Program-made: the position numbers and the translations under genes
The notes under the pieces: model-generated
Database searches by the model: none
Told to the model about the DNA's origin: nothing
Seen by the model: only the letters and a program-made list of their open reading frames with translations
Part shown: positions 42,237 to 54,000 of the stretch, piece by piece
Layout of the letters: every line of letters starts with the position of its first letter
Position numbering within the stretch: the first letter of the stretch is position 1
Source of the DNA: Pseudorhodobacter sp. E13
Lineage (GTDB): Bacteria > Pseudomonadota > Alphaproteobacteria > Rhodobacterales > Rhodobacteraceae
Direction of reading: 5' to 3'
Length of the DNA stretch: 64,000 bases
Assembly: GCF_003991405.1 (NCBI RefSeq)
Contig: NZ_RPEN01000158.1
Span: 1-64,000, forward strand

Positions 42237-45089
42237 CTATTCCGCTGCCAGTTTCCGAGGTTTCAACATATCCCGCAAGTAGCGCCCAGTATGGCTTGCC
42301 TCGACCTTGGCGACATCTTCGGGGGTGCCTGTGGCAACAATATGGCCGCCGCCATCACCGCCTTCGGGGCCGATATCAATCACCCAATCGGCGGTTTTCA
42401 CGACATCGAGGTTATGTTCGATCACGATCACGGTGTTGCCTTGATCTACCAGCTCGTGCAGCACCTCCAGCAGCTTTTTCACATCTTCAAAATGCAGGCC
42501 CGTGGTGGGTTCGTCCAGAATATAAAGCGTGCGGCCCGTGGCGCGGCGGCTCAACTCCTTGGACAGTTTGACGCGCTGCGCCTCGCCGCCCGAAAGCGTC
42601 GTCGCCTGCTGGCCCACCTTGATATAGCCAAGCCCCACGCGCATCAGCGCATCCATCTTTTCACGGATGCTTGGCACGGCTTGGAAAAACGCCTGCGCAT
42701 CTTCAACCGTCATATCAAGAACGTCCGCTATACTTTTGTTCTTGAACTTTATTTCCAAGGTTTCGCGATTATAGCGCTTGCCCTTGCAAGTTTCACATTC
42801 GACATAGACATCGGGCAGGAAATGCATCTCGATCTTGATGACGCCATCGCCCTGACAGGCCTCACACCGCCCGCCCTTGACGTTGAAGCTGAACCGCCCC
42901 GGCGCATAGCCGCGCGCCTTCGCCTCGGGCAGGCCCGCGAACCAGTCGCGGATCGGGGTGAAGGCCCCGGTATAGGTCGCAGGGTTGGACCGTGGCGTGC
43001 GCCCGATGGGGCGCTGATCAATGTCGATCACCTTGTCCAGATGTTCAAAGCCTTTGATCGTCTCGCAGGGCGCGGGGGTTTCGCGGGCGCCGTTCAAACG
43101 TGTCGCTGCGGTTTTGAACAGGGTTTCAATGGTCAGGGTGGATTTGCCACCGCCCGAAACGCCCGTGACGCAGACAAACATGCCCAGCGGAAAATCGGCG
43201 GTGACGTTTTGCAGGTTGTTGCCCGTGGCCCCCACCACCGTCACCTTTTTGCCCGACCCTTTGCGCCGGACCTTCGGCACCGAGATTTCGCGCGTGCCTT
43301 GCAGATATTGCCCGGTCAGGCTGGCCGGGTCGGCCATCACCTGCGCGGGCGTGCCGTGTGAGACGACCGTGCCGCCATGCACCCCGGCCCCCGGCCCCAT
43401 GTCGAACACATAATCCGCCTCGCGGATCGCGTCTTCGTCATGTTCCACCACCAGCACCGAATTGCCCTGATCGCGCAGGTTTTTCAGCGTGGTCAGAAGG
43501 CGGTCATTGTCGCGCTGATGCAGGCCGATGCTGGGTTCGTCCAGCACATAAAGCACCCCCGTCAGCCCCGACCCGATCTGGCTGGCCAACCGGATACGCT
43601 GCGATTCCCCGCCCGACAGCGTGCCCGCATTGCGCGACAGGCTGAGGTAGTTCAAACCAACATTCACAAGGAAACCAAGGCGTTCGCGGATTTCCTTCAG
43701 GATGGCCCGCGCGATTTCGTTCTTTTGGTTGGTCAGATGCTCTGGCACGCCGCTGATCCAGTCATGCGCCTCGGCGATCGACATTTGCACCACTTGGCCC
43801 GCGTGCAGGCCGCCGATTTTCACGGCCAGTGCCTCAGGGCGCAAGCGATAGCCGTTGCAGGCCCCGCAGGGACGATTGTTCTGGTAACGCTCAAACTCCT
43901 CGCGCACCCAATTGCTATCGGTTTCGCGGAAGCGGCGTTCCATATTCGGAATGACACCTTCGAACACCCGGCTGACCTGATAAATCCGCCCGCCCTCGTC
44001 ATAGCGGAACTTGATTTCTTCCTCGCCAGAGCCGTGCAGGAACACTTGCTGGGCAAAGGCGGGCAGGTCTTTCCACTTCAGCTTTTTGTCAAACTCGTAA
44101 TGTTTGGCAATCGCATCAATGGTTTGAATGAAATACGGGCTTTTGGATTTTGCCCAGGGGGCCAGCGCGCCTTGCGCCAATGTCAGGTTCTGATCGGGCA
44201 CGATCAGGCGTTCGTCGAAAAACAGTTCAACCCCTAAACCATCGCAAACCGGGCAAGCGCCAAAGGGCGCGTTAAAGGAAAACAGGCGCGGCTCAATTTC
44301 CGGGATCGTGAAGCCAGACACCGGGCAGGCGAATTTCTCGCTGAAGGTGGTGCGCGTTGCCTCCTCATTCGCCAGTTCCAGAATGGCGATACCATCCGCA
44401 AGGTTGAGCGCGGTGCGCAGGCTGTCGGCGAGCCGCGTCTCAATCCCCTCTTTCACCACGATCCGGTCGACGACCACGTCAATGTCATGGCGGAATTTCT
44501 TGTCGAGCGTGGGCGCATCCTCCAGCTCATAGAACTGGCCATCCACTTTCACGCGCTGGAACCCTTGCTTGCGCAGGTCCAGAAACTCTTTCTTATACTC
44601 GCCTTTGCGGTCACGGATGATCGGGGCCAGCAGATAGGCGCGCGTGCCCTCCTCCATCGCCATGATGATATCAACCATGTCCTGCACCTGCTGGGCGGTG
44701 ATCGGCTTGCCCGTGGTGGGGCTGTAGGGCGTGCCGGTGCGGGCGAACAACAGGCGCATATAGTCGTAAATCTCGGTCACGGTGCCAACGGTGGACCGCG
44801 GGTTTTTCGAGGTGGTTTTCTGTTCGATCGAGATGGCAGGCGACAGGCCCGAGATGTGATCAACATCGGGTTTCCCCATCATATCAAGGAATTGCCGCGC
44901 ATAAGCCGACAGGCTTTCAACATAGCGGCGCTGACCTTCGGCATAGATCGTATCAAAGGCAAGGCTGGATTTGCCCGAGCCGGACAGCCCGGTGATCACC
45001 ACCAGCTGATCGCGCGGAATATCCACATCGACGCTTTTGAGGTTATGCTCGCGCGCGCCGCGCACCTCGATAAATTTCTGCTCGGCCAT
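42237..45089 (-). CDS. uvrA: excinuclease ABC subunit A
   Basis: The damage-recognition ATPase of nucleotide excision repair. It has two ABC modules with Walker [21 protein letters not shown] and [10 protein letters not shown], zinc-binding cysteine pairs ([32 protein letters not shown]) and two LSGGE signatures. The 950-residue length is typical. The ATG at 45089 ([18 protein letters not shown]) is the family start; the frame open further upstream is not coding. An SOS box and promoter lie directly upstream. Confidence 0.98.
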   Translation of the reverse strand: MAEQKFIEVRGAREHNLKSVDVDIPRDQLVVITGLSGSGKSSLAFDTIYAEGQRRYVESLSAYARQFLDMMGKPDVDHISGLSPAISIEQKTTSKNPRSTVGTVTEIYDYMRLLFARTGTPYSPTTGKPITAQQVQDMVDIIMAMEEGTRAYLLAPIIRDRKGEYKKEFLDLRKQGFQRVKVDGQFYELEDAPTLDKKFRHDIDVVVDRIVVKEGIETRLADSLRTALNLADGIAILELANEEATRTTFSEKFACPVSGFTIPEIEPRLFSFNAPFGACPVCDGLGVELFFDERLIVPDQNLTLAQGALAPWAKSKSPYFIQTIDAIAKHYEFDKKLKWKDLPAFAQQVFLHGSGEEEIKFRYDEGGRIYQVSRVFEGVIPNMERRFRETDSNWVREEFERYQNNRPCGACNGYRLRPEALAVKIGGLHAGQVVQMSIAEAHDWISGVPEHLTNQKNEIARAILKEIRERLGFLVNVGLNYLSLSRNAGTLSGGESQRIRLASQIGSGLTGVLYVLDEPSIGLHQRDNDRLLTTLKNLRDQGNSVLVVEHDEDAIREADYVFDMGPGAGVHGGTVVSHGTPAQVMADPASLTGQYLQGTREISVPKVRRKGSGKKVTVVGATGNNLQNVTADFPLGMFVCVTGVSGGGKSTLTIETLFKTAATRLNGARETPAPCETIKGFEHLDKVIDIDQRPIGRTPRSNPATYTGAFTPIRDWFAGLPEAKARGYAPGRFSFNVKGGRCEACQGDGVIKIEMHFLPDVYVECETCKGKRYNRETLEIKFKNKSIADVLDMTVEDAQAFFQAVPSIREKMDALMRVGLGYIKVGQQATTLSGGEAQRVKLSKELSRRATGRTLYILDEPTTGLHFEDVKKLLEVLHELVDQGNTVIVIEHNLDVVKTADWVIDIGPEGGDGGGHIVATGTPEDVAKVEASHTGRYLRDMLKPRKLAAE

Positions 45090-45114
45090 AAGTCGCCCCC
45101 GGTTTGACCGGGTA

Positions 45115-45143
45115 TAGATAGGCGATTGCGGATGAGTCTCCAA
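45115..45143 (-). promoter_or_regulatory. sigma-70 promoter of uvrA
   Basis: On the minus strand TTGGAG (45143-45138) and TATCTA (45120-45115) are 17 bases apart, 26 bases before the uvrA ATG. The SOS box lies 11 bases upstream of the -35 box. Confidence 0.65.
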
Positions 45144-45154
45144 TCGAAAAAGGT

Positions 45155-45169
45155 GAACGATTGGTGAAC
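45155..45169 (-). promoter_or_regulatory. LexA SOS box GTTC-N7-GTTC for uvrA
   Basis: The minus strand reads GTTCACCAATCGTTC, the direct-repeat LexA target of alphaproteobacteria (established for Rhodobacter and relatives). It lies 65 bases upstream of uvrA, a classic SOS gene. Confidence 0.85.
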
Positions 45170-45187
45170 ATCGCCGATTTAGCCGGA

Positions 45188-46366
45188 TTAATTTGGCAGG
45201 ATGCGGCGGCGATGGGCCTGATACTGGTGCAAGGCGATGCCCGCAAGGCTGGGGATCAGCACGAAAAGCGCCATCCCGGCCACGCCTTGCCCGGCGATCA
45301 GCGCCGCCAGCAAAGGCGTGCCGCTGGTGGTGCCAAGGTTGCCCAATTGCGCAATCGCACCTGCGGCACGGGCGCGGCCATCGGCGGTGGGGTTCAACTG
45401 GGCAATCGCGGCGAAACTGGCCCCTTGCACCACGCCCAAACTGGCCGCCAGCGTCAGGGCGGCGGCAACCACGGGCCAGCCCTGCCCCCAGACCGCCCAC
45501 AGCCAAAGCGTCGCCCCTGCGGCCACCGCGAACCCTGCCTGCACAATCCGCACCGCCGGGGCCTGCGACAAAAGCCAGACCCCCAAGCTAAGCGAAACGG
45601 CAATGCTGACCAGCGGCATCGCCGTGGCGATCAGTGCTTGATGCGGCCCGCCGATCATCGGGGGCAGCAGCGTCAGCAGCGCCACATAGGTCAGCGTGTA
45701 GCAAAAGAAGCCCATCGCCGGGGCTGACAAGCGGGGCGAGCGGTAGATCACCCCATGTTGCGCAACAAGGCTGGACAGGCGCGGAAAGGATGTCTCTTGC
45801 GGGCTATCTTTGGGCAAGGCCAACCAGATAAAACCAGCAAAAACAAGCATATAGGCGGCATGGGCCAGAAACAGCGCGCCATCGCCATAGGCCCGCGCCA
45901 AAGGCAGGCCAAGCGCTGCCGTCAGCGCAAATGACAGGCCGAAAAAGCTGGACCATAGCGTCATCGCAAGGCCCTGATAGCGGAGGCTGGCGGTTTGGGC
46001 GATCATCACCGGGGCGGCCACCACGATGGCCAGATGCGAGAAGCCCTCGACCACCCGCAGGGCCAGCAGCACGGGCAGCGGTGGAAACAGTGCCTGCACC
46101 GCCGACAGCGCAGCCCCCGCCGCCAGCGCCCAAAGCAGCACCCGCCGATAGCCCAAGCGCTGCACCAACAGCCCCGCCGTGGTGCCAAAGATCAGCCCGA
46201 CAAAGCCGACGACCGAGACGATCAGCCCCACCGTCACATCACCCGCGCCCGCATAATGCGCGGCGATCCGGTCAAACAGGATAGAGATTTTGCCAAATTG
46301 CGCGGCAGCCCCAAGGCCTGCGCCCCAGAGGATCAGAACGATAACAAGAGGAGAAGCGCCGCGCAT
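45188..46366 (-). CDS. MFS transporter (392 aa)
   Basis: A 12-helix major-facilitator protein with a typical loop [22 protein letters not shown] between helices 2 and 3. The substrate cannot be told. It opens [35 protein letters not shown], with a preceding AAGAGGAGAAG site. It lies upstream of uvrA on the same strand, but uvrA has its own promoter. The C-terminus runs into a short basic tail. Confidence 0.9.
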   Translation of the reverse strand: MRGASPLVIVLILWGAGLGAAAQFGKISILFDRIAAHYAGAGDVTVGLIVSVVGFVGLIFGTTAGLLVQRLGYRRVLLWALAAGAALSAVQALFPPLPVLLALRVVEGFSHLAIVVAAPVMIAQTASLRYQGLAMTLWSSFFGLSFALTAALGLPLARAYGDGALFLAHAAYMLVFAGFIWLALPKDSPQETSFPRLSSLVAQHGVIYRSPRLSAPAMGFFCYTLTYVALLTLLPPMIGGPHQALIATAMPLVSIAVSLSLGVWLLSQAPAVRIVQAGFAVAAGATLWLWAVWGQGWPVVAAALTLAASLGVVQGASFAAIAQLNPTADGRARAAGAIAQLGNLGTTSGTPLLAALIAGQGVAGMALFVLIPSLAGIALHQYQAHRRRILPN

Positions 46367-46404
46367 GTCAAAGGCTTAGCGCAAGGTTTTCGGCTTTACC
46401 ATGC

Positions 46405-46432
46405 AAAACCCGGCCCTTTTGAAGGGGCCGGG
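46405..46432 (-). terminator. intrinsic terminator of lpdA
   Basis: On the minus strand CCCGGCCC and GGGCCGGG form a perfect 8-bp stem around an 8-base loop, followed by TTTT. It lies 26 bases after the lpdA stop. Confidence 0.8.
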
Positions 46433-46457
46433 CAAGATTTTTGACCTGTTGGTCAGA

Positions 46458-47852
46458 TCACATATGGATCACTTGGCCGTAAGCATCCAGCACCGCCTCA
46501 TGCATCATTTCCGACAAGGTCGGATGCGGGAAGACGGTGTGCATCAGGTCTTCTTCGGTGGTTTCCAACTGGCGACCGATGACATAGCCCTGGATCAACT
46601 CTGTCACCTCGGCACCGATCATATGGGCACCCAGCAATTCGCCTGTCTTGGCGTCGAAGATGGTCTTGATCATGCCTTCCGCCTCGCCCAAGGCGATGGC
46701 TTTGCCGTTGCCGATAAAGGGGAAACGGCCAACCTTGATGCTGTGGCCCGCCTCTTTCGCCTTTGCTTCGGTCAGGCCGACGCTGGCGACCTGCGGGTGG
46801 CAATAGGTGCAGCCTGCGATGGAATTCGGCTTGATCGGATGCGGATGTTTGCCCGCGATCAGTTCCGCCACCATCACGCCTTCATGGCTGGCTTTATGCG
46901 CAAGCCACGGCGCGCCCGCGATATCGCCGATGGCGTAAAGCCCGTCGACGCCGGTGCGGCAATATTCATCGGTCACAACATGGGTGCGGTCAATCTTCAC
47001 GCCCAAGGCTTCCAGACCAAGGTTTTCAACATTGCCCACGATGCCCACGGCGGAAATCACGGTGTCAAATTCCATCGTCTCGGTTTTGCCGTTGCTTTCC
47101 AGATGGGCGGTGACTTTGCCCTTGGCCTTGTCCAGCTTTTTGACGGTGGTTTTCTCAAGGATCTTCATGCCTTGCTTGACAAAGGCTTTCTTGGCAAAGG
47201 CCGAGATTTCGGCATCTTCCACGGGCAGCACCCGGTCCATCACCTCTACCACCGTGGTATCTGCGCCCAAGGTGTTGAAGAAGCTGGCAAATTCAATGCC
47301 AATTGCGCCGGAACCGATGACCAGCAGCTTTTTCGGCATCCGTTTGGGTTGCAGCGCGTGGCGATAGGTCCAGACCAGATCGCCATCCGCCTCCAGCCCC
47401 GGCAGGGTGCGGGCCCGCGCGCCGGTGGCAAGGATGATGGCGGGGGCGGACAGCTCCTCGACGCCCTTATCGGTTTTCACCGATACTTTGCCCTTGGCGG
47501 GCAAGGTGGCCTCGCCCATGAACACGGTGATCTTGTTCTTCTTCATCAGATGGCCGATGCCACCCGAAAGCTGTTTGGCCACCCCGCGTGAGCGGGCAAC
47601 GACGGCATCCAGATCATAGGACAGGCCGGTTGCTGACAGACCGAATTCCTTGGCGCGGTGCATCAGATGGAACACTTCAGCAGAGCGCAGCAGCGCCTTG
47701 GTCGGAATACAGCCCCAGTTCAGGCAAATCCCGCCGAGGTTCTCGCGTTCCACGATCGCAACGGATTTGCCCAGTTGTGCGGCACGAATAGCGGCAACAT
47801 AGCCCCCCGGCCCTGCACCGATTACGACCACATCAAACGTCTTGGCTGCCAT
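46458..47852 (-). CDS. lpdA: dihydrolipoyl dehydrogenase
   Basis: The E3 flavoprotein of 2-oxoacid dehydrogenase or glycine-cleavage complexes, reoxidising dihydrolipoamide with NAD. Length 464. Visible: FAD motif VIGAGPGGYVAAIRAAQLG, redox disulphide GGICLNWGCIPTKALL, NAD motif VIGSGAIGIEFASFF and the C-terminal active-site HPTLSEMMHEAV. AGGAGGG precedes the ATG. No E1 or E2 gene adjoins, so it cannot be tied to one complex. Confidence 0.97.
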   Translation of the reverse strand: MAAKTFDVVVIGAGPGGYVAAIRAAQLGKSVAIVERENLGGICLNWGCIPTKALLRSAEVFHLMHRAKEFGLSATGLSYDLDAVVARSRGVAKQLSGGIGHLMKKNKITVFMGEATLPAKGKVSVKTDKGVEELSAPAIILATGARARTLPGLEADGDLVWTYRHALQPKRMPKKLLVIGSGAIGIEFASFFNTLGADTTVVEVMDRVLPVEDAEISAFAKKAFVKQGMKILEKTTVKKLDKAKGKVTAHLESNGKTETMEFDTVISAVGIVGNVENLGLEALGVKIDRTHVVTDEYCRTGVDGLYAIGDIAGAPWLAHKASHEGVMVAELIAGKHPHPIKPNSIAGCTYCHPQVASVGLTEAKAKEAGHSIKVGRFPFIGNGKAIALGEAEGMIKTIFDAKTGELLGAHMIGAEVTELIQGYVIGRQLETTEEDLMHTVFPHPTLSEMMHEAVLDAYGQVIHM

Positions 47853-47947
47853 GTTTTCCCTCCTCAGAAAAAGTAGTTTGCCATTAAACTATTTTTTTCG
47901 CCCCAGCAATGACATCGCCGCCCCGGGGCTATGCACTCAGCGCATAG

Positions 47948-48523
47948 CTATGCGCCCTCCCCCTGCAATTCCCGCACAATCGCGCCATAGCCGCCGTTGC
48001 GCATGAAACTGTCTTCCGCCTCGGTGGAATGTCGGCCAAGGGCGGCGTTGCGAAAGGGAAAGCGGCCAAAGCGGGCGATGATCTGCTGATGCGCGCGGGC
48101 ATGCAGGGCGGTTTCGGGGTTATCCATCCGTGTGGTGAAACAGTCCACCGCAAGCGCCTGATCGGCCGGGTCCTCGGAATGTTCAAAGGGCAGGAAGCAG
48201 AATTGCCGTTCCGGCGTGGCAATCTGCTGATCCCAGTTGGCAGCAAGGACCTTGCGCGCGGCCGCCCGCGCCTGCGGATCGGTGGCAAAGGCGCGCGGAT
48301 CGCCGCGGAACATGTTGCGGGGGAATTGATCGGTCAGGATCAGATAGGCCAGCGCACCGCGCGCGTCGCCCAGCCAGTCTTGCAGGCCGCCATCTGCCGC
48401 CCGTTGCCACAGCGCCCGAAACCGCGCGACGATTTCGGCATCAACCGCCGGGTCAACGGCATACCAGCCCTGCGGGCCGACCTTGTGCAACCAAAACTCC
48501 AGCACCTCGTCCCGGTCTGCCAT
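47948..48523 (-). CDS. DUF924 family protein (191 aa)
   Basis: Recognised by the helical repeat-like fold sequence VLEFWLHKVGPQGWYAVDPAVDAEIVARFRALW, LILTDQFPRNMFRGDPRAFATDPQA and ERQFCFLPFEHSEDPADQ, all hallmarks of DUF924. Members are cytoplasmic and of unknown function. I chose the ATG at 48523 with GGGAGG upstream over the adjoining GTG at 48526. Single gene, upstream of lpdA by about 95 bases. Confidence 0.92.
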   Translation of the reverse strand: MADRDEVLEFWLHKVGPQGWYAVDPAVDAEIVARFRALWQRAADGGLQDWLGDARGALAYLILTDQFPRNMFRGDPRAFATDPQARAAARKVLAANWDQQIATPERQFCFLPFEHSEDPADQALAVDCFTTRMDNPETALHARAHQQIIARFGRFPFRNAALGRHSTEAEDSFMRNGGYGAIVRELQGEGA

Positions 48524-48607
48524 CACGCCCCTCCCGGCTTTGCGCCCTTATGGAGGAGCGTGGCAGGTTTCCCTAAGCGTTTCAATGGGCTGATGCGCAA
48601 AGCCGCG

Positions 48608-49888
48608 CTAAACCTTGGGCGCAGCCTCAGGGGCATGGGCATGCCCCGCGCCTTCCGGGCCTTCGCCATCGGCCTCGGTCATGGCCGCTTCGACAAAGAC
48701 CACCGTGGCCGAAGGCGAGACGGCAGTGAAGCTGGAGGTGGCATCCGCGGTATGGCGGCGACGCTGCATCCGCCAGACGGCATAGATCGCCAAGGTGGCA
48801 AACAACAGCCCCATGAACAGAAAGAACCCGCGCGGGCCAACCATCCCCATCATCCAACCGGTAATGACCGGGCCGGTAATCGCGCCCAAACCATTGATGA
48901 ACAGCAACCCCGCCGAGGCCGCCGCCATGTCGGATTTATCCAGATAGTCGTTCACATAGGCCAGCAGCAGCGAATAAAGCGGGTTGGACACCGCCCCGCC
49001 CAAAGCCCCCACAAGGCAAAGCGCCCAGAACGGCACATCCCAGATCACCGGGATCATCAGGCCAACCGCACCAAGCGCGGTCACGCCCAGAATCACCTTG
49101 CGGCGGTCCATCCGGTCAGACAGCCAGCCGATGGGATATTGGAACACCATGCCGCCAATATAGATGCCCGCGATAAAGATAGAGATATCGCGCACCGACA
49201 GCCCGGCCTGCGTGCCCCAGACCGCCGCCATCCCGAATTGCGCCGAAAACACGCCGCCCAGAATGAACATGCCCACACAGCCCAGCGGTGAGGCGTCATA
49301 GAGTTTGCGAAAGCTAAGCGGTTTGGTGGATTCGAACGCCGGGGCCTGACTGACGGAAAGCAGAATCGGGGTAAAGGCCAGCGACACCAGAATCGACGGG
49401 ATCACGAACAGGATGAACCCGCCCGGATCGCCAAGGTTCAACAAGGCTTGGGCCGCGATGATGCCGATCATCTGCACGATCAGGTAAAGCGACAGCGCCT
49501 GCCCCCGGTTTTCATTGGTGGAGGCATCGTTCAGCCAGCTTTCGGCGGTGATATAGACACCCGAAAACGAAAACCCGATCAGCACCCGCATCAAGGACCA
49601 GGCGATCCAGTTCGGGGCCACGGCATACATGATCAGCACCGCCGAAATCATCGAGCCAAGGGCCGCAAACACCCGCACATGGCCGACCCGCCGGATCATA
49701 TCCGGTGCCATGCGCGAGCCGAACAGAAAGCCAAGGAAGTAGCAGGACATGACGATTGAAAGCTCAAACGTCGACATGTTTTCCTGACCGCCGCGGATAC
49801 CCAGCAAAGACCCCTGCATCCCGTTGCCCAGCATCAACAGCATCATGCCCAGCAGCAGCGCCCAAGAGTTCCGTAATACCGATATCAT
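48608..49888 (-). CDS. MFS transporter, YcaD-like (426 aa)
   Basis: A 12-helix transporter with GSRMAPDMIRRVGHVRVFAALG and the second-half loop YPIGWLSDRMDRRKVILGV, resembling the YcaD/DUF-type MFS group often annotated as CLC-associated or sugar transporters. The cytoplasmic tail is acidic with two histidines (GHAHAP). The ATG at 49888 is chosen for its AAAGG site; the codon before it is a GTG in frame. It follows queA by 82 bases on the minus strand. Confidence 0.9.
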   Translation of the reverse strand: MISVLRNSWALLLGMMLLMLGNGMQGSLLGIRGGQENMSTFELSIVMSCYFLGFLFGSRMAPDMIRRVGHVRVFAALGSMISAVLIMYAVAPNWIAWSLMRVLIGFSFSGVYITAESWLNDASTNENRGQALSLYLIVQMIGIIAAQALLNLGDPGGFILFVIPSILVSLAFTPILLSVSQAPAFESTKPLSFRKLYDASPLGCVGMFILGGVFSAQFGMAAVWGTQAGLSVRDISIFIAGIYIGGMVFQYPIGWLSDRMDRRKVILGVTALGAVGLMIPVIWDVPFWALCLVGALGGAVSNPLYSLLLAYVNDYLDKSDMAAASAGLLFINGLGAITGPVITGWMMGMVGPRGFFLFMGLLFATLAIYAVWRMQRRRHTADATSSFTAVSPSATVVFVEAAMTEADGEGPEGAGHAHAPEAAPKV

Positions 49889-49970
49889 CACATTGGCCTT
49901 TCAAGTCTTTCGGGCAATCTGCCCTGTTCGCCCCCGCAGGCGCGGGTCATCCTGCGACATTTCGCAAGCG

Positions 49971-51029
49971 TTAAGCGCCGCTGGGTATCAGCAAAGAGGC
50001 ATCTCCGTAAGAGAAGAAGCGATAGCCTTGGGCAACAGCATGGGCATAGGCGGTTTTCATGCGGTCCTGCCCCATCAGCGCCGCAACCAACATCAGAAGC
50101 GTCGATTTCGGCAGGTGGAAATTGGTCATCAGCGCATCTGTGGCTTTGAAGGCAAAGCCGGGATAGATGAAAATATCCGTCTCTCCGACCCATGGCGTCA
50201 CTTGCCCGGTCGCGCGCGCCGCCGATTCGATCAGGCGCAGCGCAGTGGTGCCGACCGGAATGATGCGCCCGCCCGCCGCGCGGGTGGCGGCGATTTCGGC
50301 GGCGGCTTGCTGGGTCACTTCGCCCCATTCGGCATGCATCTTATGGGTGGTCACATCCTCGACCTTCACCGGCAGAAAGGTGCCCGCGCCGACATGCAGC
50401 GTTACTTCCGTCATCTCTACGCCTTTGGCGCGCAAGGCGGCCAGCAGTTCCGCATCGAAATGCAATGAGGCAGTGGGCGCTGCCACCGCACCGGGGCTGC
50501 GGGCAAAGACGGTTTGATAATCGTCATTATCCTGCGCATCGGGGGCACGTTTGGCGGCGATATAGGGCGGCAAGGGCATGGTGCCTGCTGCCTGCAAGGC
50601 GGCCTCAAACGCGTCACCTTCGGCGTTGAAGACCAGCCGCAGGTCGGTTTCGGATTTCTCGGCCACGGTTGCGGTCAGCCCGCCGTTGAACAGGATCTCC
50701 TCTCCCACCGCCAGCTTGCGCAGGGGTTTGGCCAGCGCCCGCCAGCCCCCGGCGGCATGGGGTTCCATCAGGGTCACTTCGATCTTGGCCGATACCGGGC
50801 CTTGCGCGGACGCGCGGTGCCGCGCCCCCATCAACCGCGCCGGGATAACGCGGGTGTTGTTCAGGACCAACCGATCGCCTGCGCGCAACTGATCCACCAG
50901 ATCAAAAACGTGCAAATCCTGCATCCCATCCGGGCGCACCACCAGCATCCGCGCCGATGAGCGGGGGCGCGCAGGCCGCGTGGCGATCAGCGTTTCGGGC
51001 AGATCAAAGTCGAAATCATCCAGTTTCAT
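49971..51029 (-). CDS. queA: tRNA preQ1(34) S-adenosylmethionine ribosyltransferase-isomerase
   Basis: Transfers ribosyl from SAM to preQ1 in tRNA to form epoxyqueuosine, the penultimate step of queuosine synthesis. The 352-residue protein has [20 protein letters not shown] at the start, [41 protein letters not shown] and [17 protein letters not shown], all QueA signatures. Its start overlaps the AsmA-like gene's stop by four bases. Confidence 0.97.
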   Translation of the reverse strand: MKLDDFDFDLPETLIATRPARPRSSARMLVVRPDGMQDLHVFDLVDQLRAGDRLVLNNTRVIPARLMGARHRASAQGPVSAKIEVTLMEPHAAGGWRALAKPLRKLAVGEEILFNGGLTATVAEKSETDLRLVFNAEGDAFEAALQAAGTMPLPPYIAAKRAPDAQDNDDYQTVFARSPGAVAAPTASLHFDAELLAALRAKGVEMTEVTLHVGAGTFLPVKVEDVTTHKMHAEWGEVTQQAAAEIAATRAAGGRIIPVGTTALRLIESAARATGQVTPWVGETDIFIYPGFAFKATDALMTNFHLPKSTLLMLVAALMGQDRMKTAYAHAVAQGYRFFSYGDASLLIPSGA

Positions 51030-54000
51030 TCATTCGGGTCCAGTTGCGGCGGCGCGCTGCGGAAAATCTCGCGGAACATGCCGGGGGTAAACAGCGACAA
51101 GGGATTGACCGAGACGCTGGGCTCTTTCGCGGTGCCTTTAACGGTGTAGTTGAAGCCGAACAACCCTTCGCCCTTGCGGGTCAGAAACGCGCCAATCCCG
51201 TTAAGCAGATAGATGGGCGAAATCACGCCCTGCACATCCAGCCGCCCGCCCTGCAACACATACAACCCCGAGGCCGACACGCCCAACGAGGCCCCCACCG
51301 CCGAGGCCCGCCCGATCTGCACCGCGCGGGGCGACAGGCGGAACTGCGCCTCCACCTCGTTGAACAACAGGCCAGAGCCGTTCATCTGCTCCAAGAGCCC
51401 CACCACCGAAATCGCGTTGATCAATTCGGCAAGTGCTGGGGCTTTGCGGATGCGGATGCCTTGCATGGTCAGGTTGCCGTCATAGGTGCCCTTGGCCCCG
51501 GTCGGGCGCAGGATCAGGTCCATACTGCCGCCTTGGGCATTGGGAAACACCTTGGCCGCTGAAAACACCGACCCCGCATCCTCGGAGCGCAGGCGCACCG
51601 CTGTGCCATTGGCCGAAGGGGCAAGGCTGCCCTTGATCGGGGTTTGGCCGTTGACGCGGCCGGTGAAATCGCCCGAAACGCCGCCGCGCCCCGGTGTGAT
51701 GGTGCTGCGAAAGCCGGTCAGGGCAAGGCCGTCGGTCACGGTCAGCTGATCCAGCGCAAGGCTGATCGGGCCGCTGCTGCTTCCCGCCCCGCCGCGCGCG
51801 CCGGGCAGGCCACGCATATCCACCCGCCCGCCCGTCACCGCGACCGCAGGGGGCCGCCCCTTGCCCCGGCCCCGCAATTCGGCACGGGCATTCAACCAGC
51901 CGCCCAGCGTGACCGACGTAAACCGCGCCAATTCCAAGCCGCCATCCGCTGCAAGGCTGATGCTGCCCGTGGCCTTCAACCCGGCGGCCTCCAGCACCAC
52001 GCTGTCCACCCGCGCGGGCTTGCCCAGCGTCAGATCAAGCGCCAGGCGCCCGGTGCTGGCCGACCCCTTGGACCAGCCCAGCGAGGGTATCGCCATCTGC
52101 ACCCCCGCGAGGGAGGAGCGCAGCACCAGTTTCGGCGCTTGGCCTTGCTGCAAATCCACCGTGATATTGGCCACACCCCGCCCCGCCAGCAGCCCATCGG
52201 GCAAGCTGACACCCATATTGCTGGCGGCCTTGGCCGAAAGCTCTGCCGTGCCGGTGATGGTGGATTTGCCTTTGAATTCCGGCGCAAACTGCTTGGCATA
52301 GGTCACATCGAAGGGCACCGATTGCAGCGCGCCCTTGCCGCTGATTTCCAGCTTTTCCGGCGTCACCCGCAGGGCCAAACGATCCGCGCGCAATTCGCGC
52401 CCCGGCACCAACCGGTCAGACCGAAAGCCCGTAATCACACCGGTCACGTCGAAATCGACATCGGCAATCTTGTTGCCCTTTTTCAGCGGTAATCGCAGAT
52501 CAGCCGAAGCCTCTACCTGCCCCTGCCCCAGATCGGTCGGCAGTTTGGCCTTGGTCATGAACTGGAACGGCGGTTCATCCAGCAGCGACAGCGCCGCCGA
52601 CATATCGCCCTTGGCCTTCACGCCAATTTCGGCCCGCGCGGGTTTTTCGGTGACATCCACCACCGAAAACACCGATCCGGCAATATCAACCAGCCCCCCC
52701 GATGGCGCGGCGACCTGCCCTGCCTCCAGCACCATCTTGTAGGATTTGCCGGCCACCACCGCATAACCGCGACCGTTCTGGATGGGCGGCAAGGTTTTCA
52801 GGAACCGCACATCCGCGCCGGAATAATCATAGCCCAGCGAAAACAGCGGCTCTTGCCCCGGACGCAGGCGAAAGCCCGCGCGCACATTGGTCAACAAGCC
52901 TTCATGCACATTATCCGCCACCCAGATGCGGGTTTTGCCCACCACGCCCGCAGGCCAGAGCGCCAGCAAACGGTCATGCGCGATTTGGTCCAGATCGGCA
53001 TTAACCGCCACCGACCAGCCGCCTGCCTCTGGTTCCACCTGCCCCGAGGCTTGCAGGCGCTGGCCTTGGTGCAACAAGGTGATCTGGCCGATATCAATGC
53101 CAAAGGGGGCCAGCCGCACCCGGAAATCCAGCGCGCCTTGCTCAAACGTCACGGGTTCTTCCAGCACGCCTTGCGGGTCCAGTTGCAGGCTGTTGACCTG
53201 TATCTGCGCCAGCACCTCGCTGGGCCGCCCCGCCGTCACCCCCGGCAAATAGGCATGGCCCGAGGCCGACAGCGTGACATCGGCGCTGCGCACCGTCCAT
53301 TCGCTGACATCCAGTCGCTCGCGGGCCGGATCAAAGCTGAAAAACAGCGAGGCCCCGTCAAAGGCCACGGGGGCGGTTTGCGGCGTGGGGCGCAGCGCGC
53401 CTTGGTCGATGGTCAGTGATGCCTCCAGCCCCGACAACGCGCCCAACCGATCGAGGGTCGAGGCGATCTGCCCCGAAATCGGCGCATCCAGCACCCCAAG
53501 CCATGCCAGCGGGGCGGCCTGCGCGGCTATATCTGCAGCGGCCACCCGGTCCACCGTCACCGTCATGCGGGCGCTGGCATCTTCCTTGGCGGCGATCAGG
53601 GTCATTACGGCAGATGCGGCAGCGGTTTGCCCCCCCGTCACCGACACCCCCAATTCCATCGCCAAAGCGTCCTCGCGGTTGGAAAGCTGCATTCGCCCAT
53701 CGCCCAATTGCCAGACCCTGCCCAGCAGATCATCCTGCACGGTCAGCGTCAGGGCCTGCGCCTCGATCAGCCGGAGATGCGACAAGGCGGGCTGTTCGAA
53801 CAGCGTCACCGCCGAGCCGATCAGCCCCGAAAGCCCCTCGACCGGGCGGGGTTGGATGCCGCGGGTCAGCGCAAGGTCAAAGCGGCCATCCGCCAGCCGC
53901 CGCAGGCCCATATTGGCCCCGATCACCCGCAGGCTGCGCAGCCGCAACTGGCCCTGCGCCACCGCAGACGGGTCCAGCGCCACGCGCATTTCCGGCACCG

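Noticed and set aside
45090-45506. 139-codon extension of the UvrA frame upstream of 45089
   Set aside because: It covers the SOS box, promoter and part of the MFS gene; UvrA begins at MAEQKFIEV.
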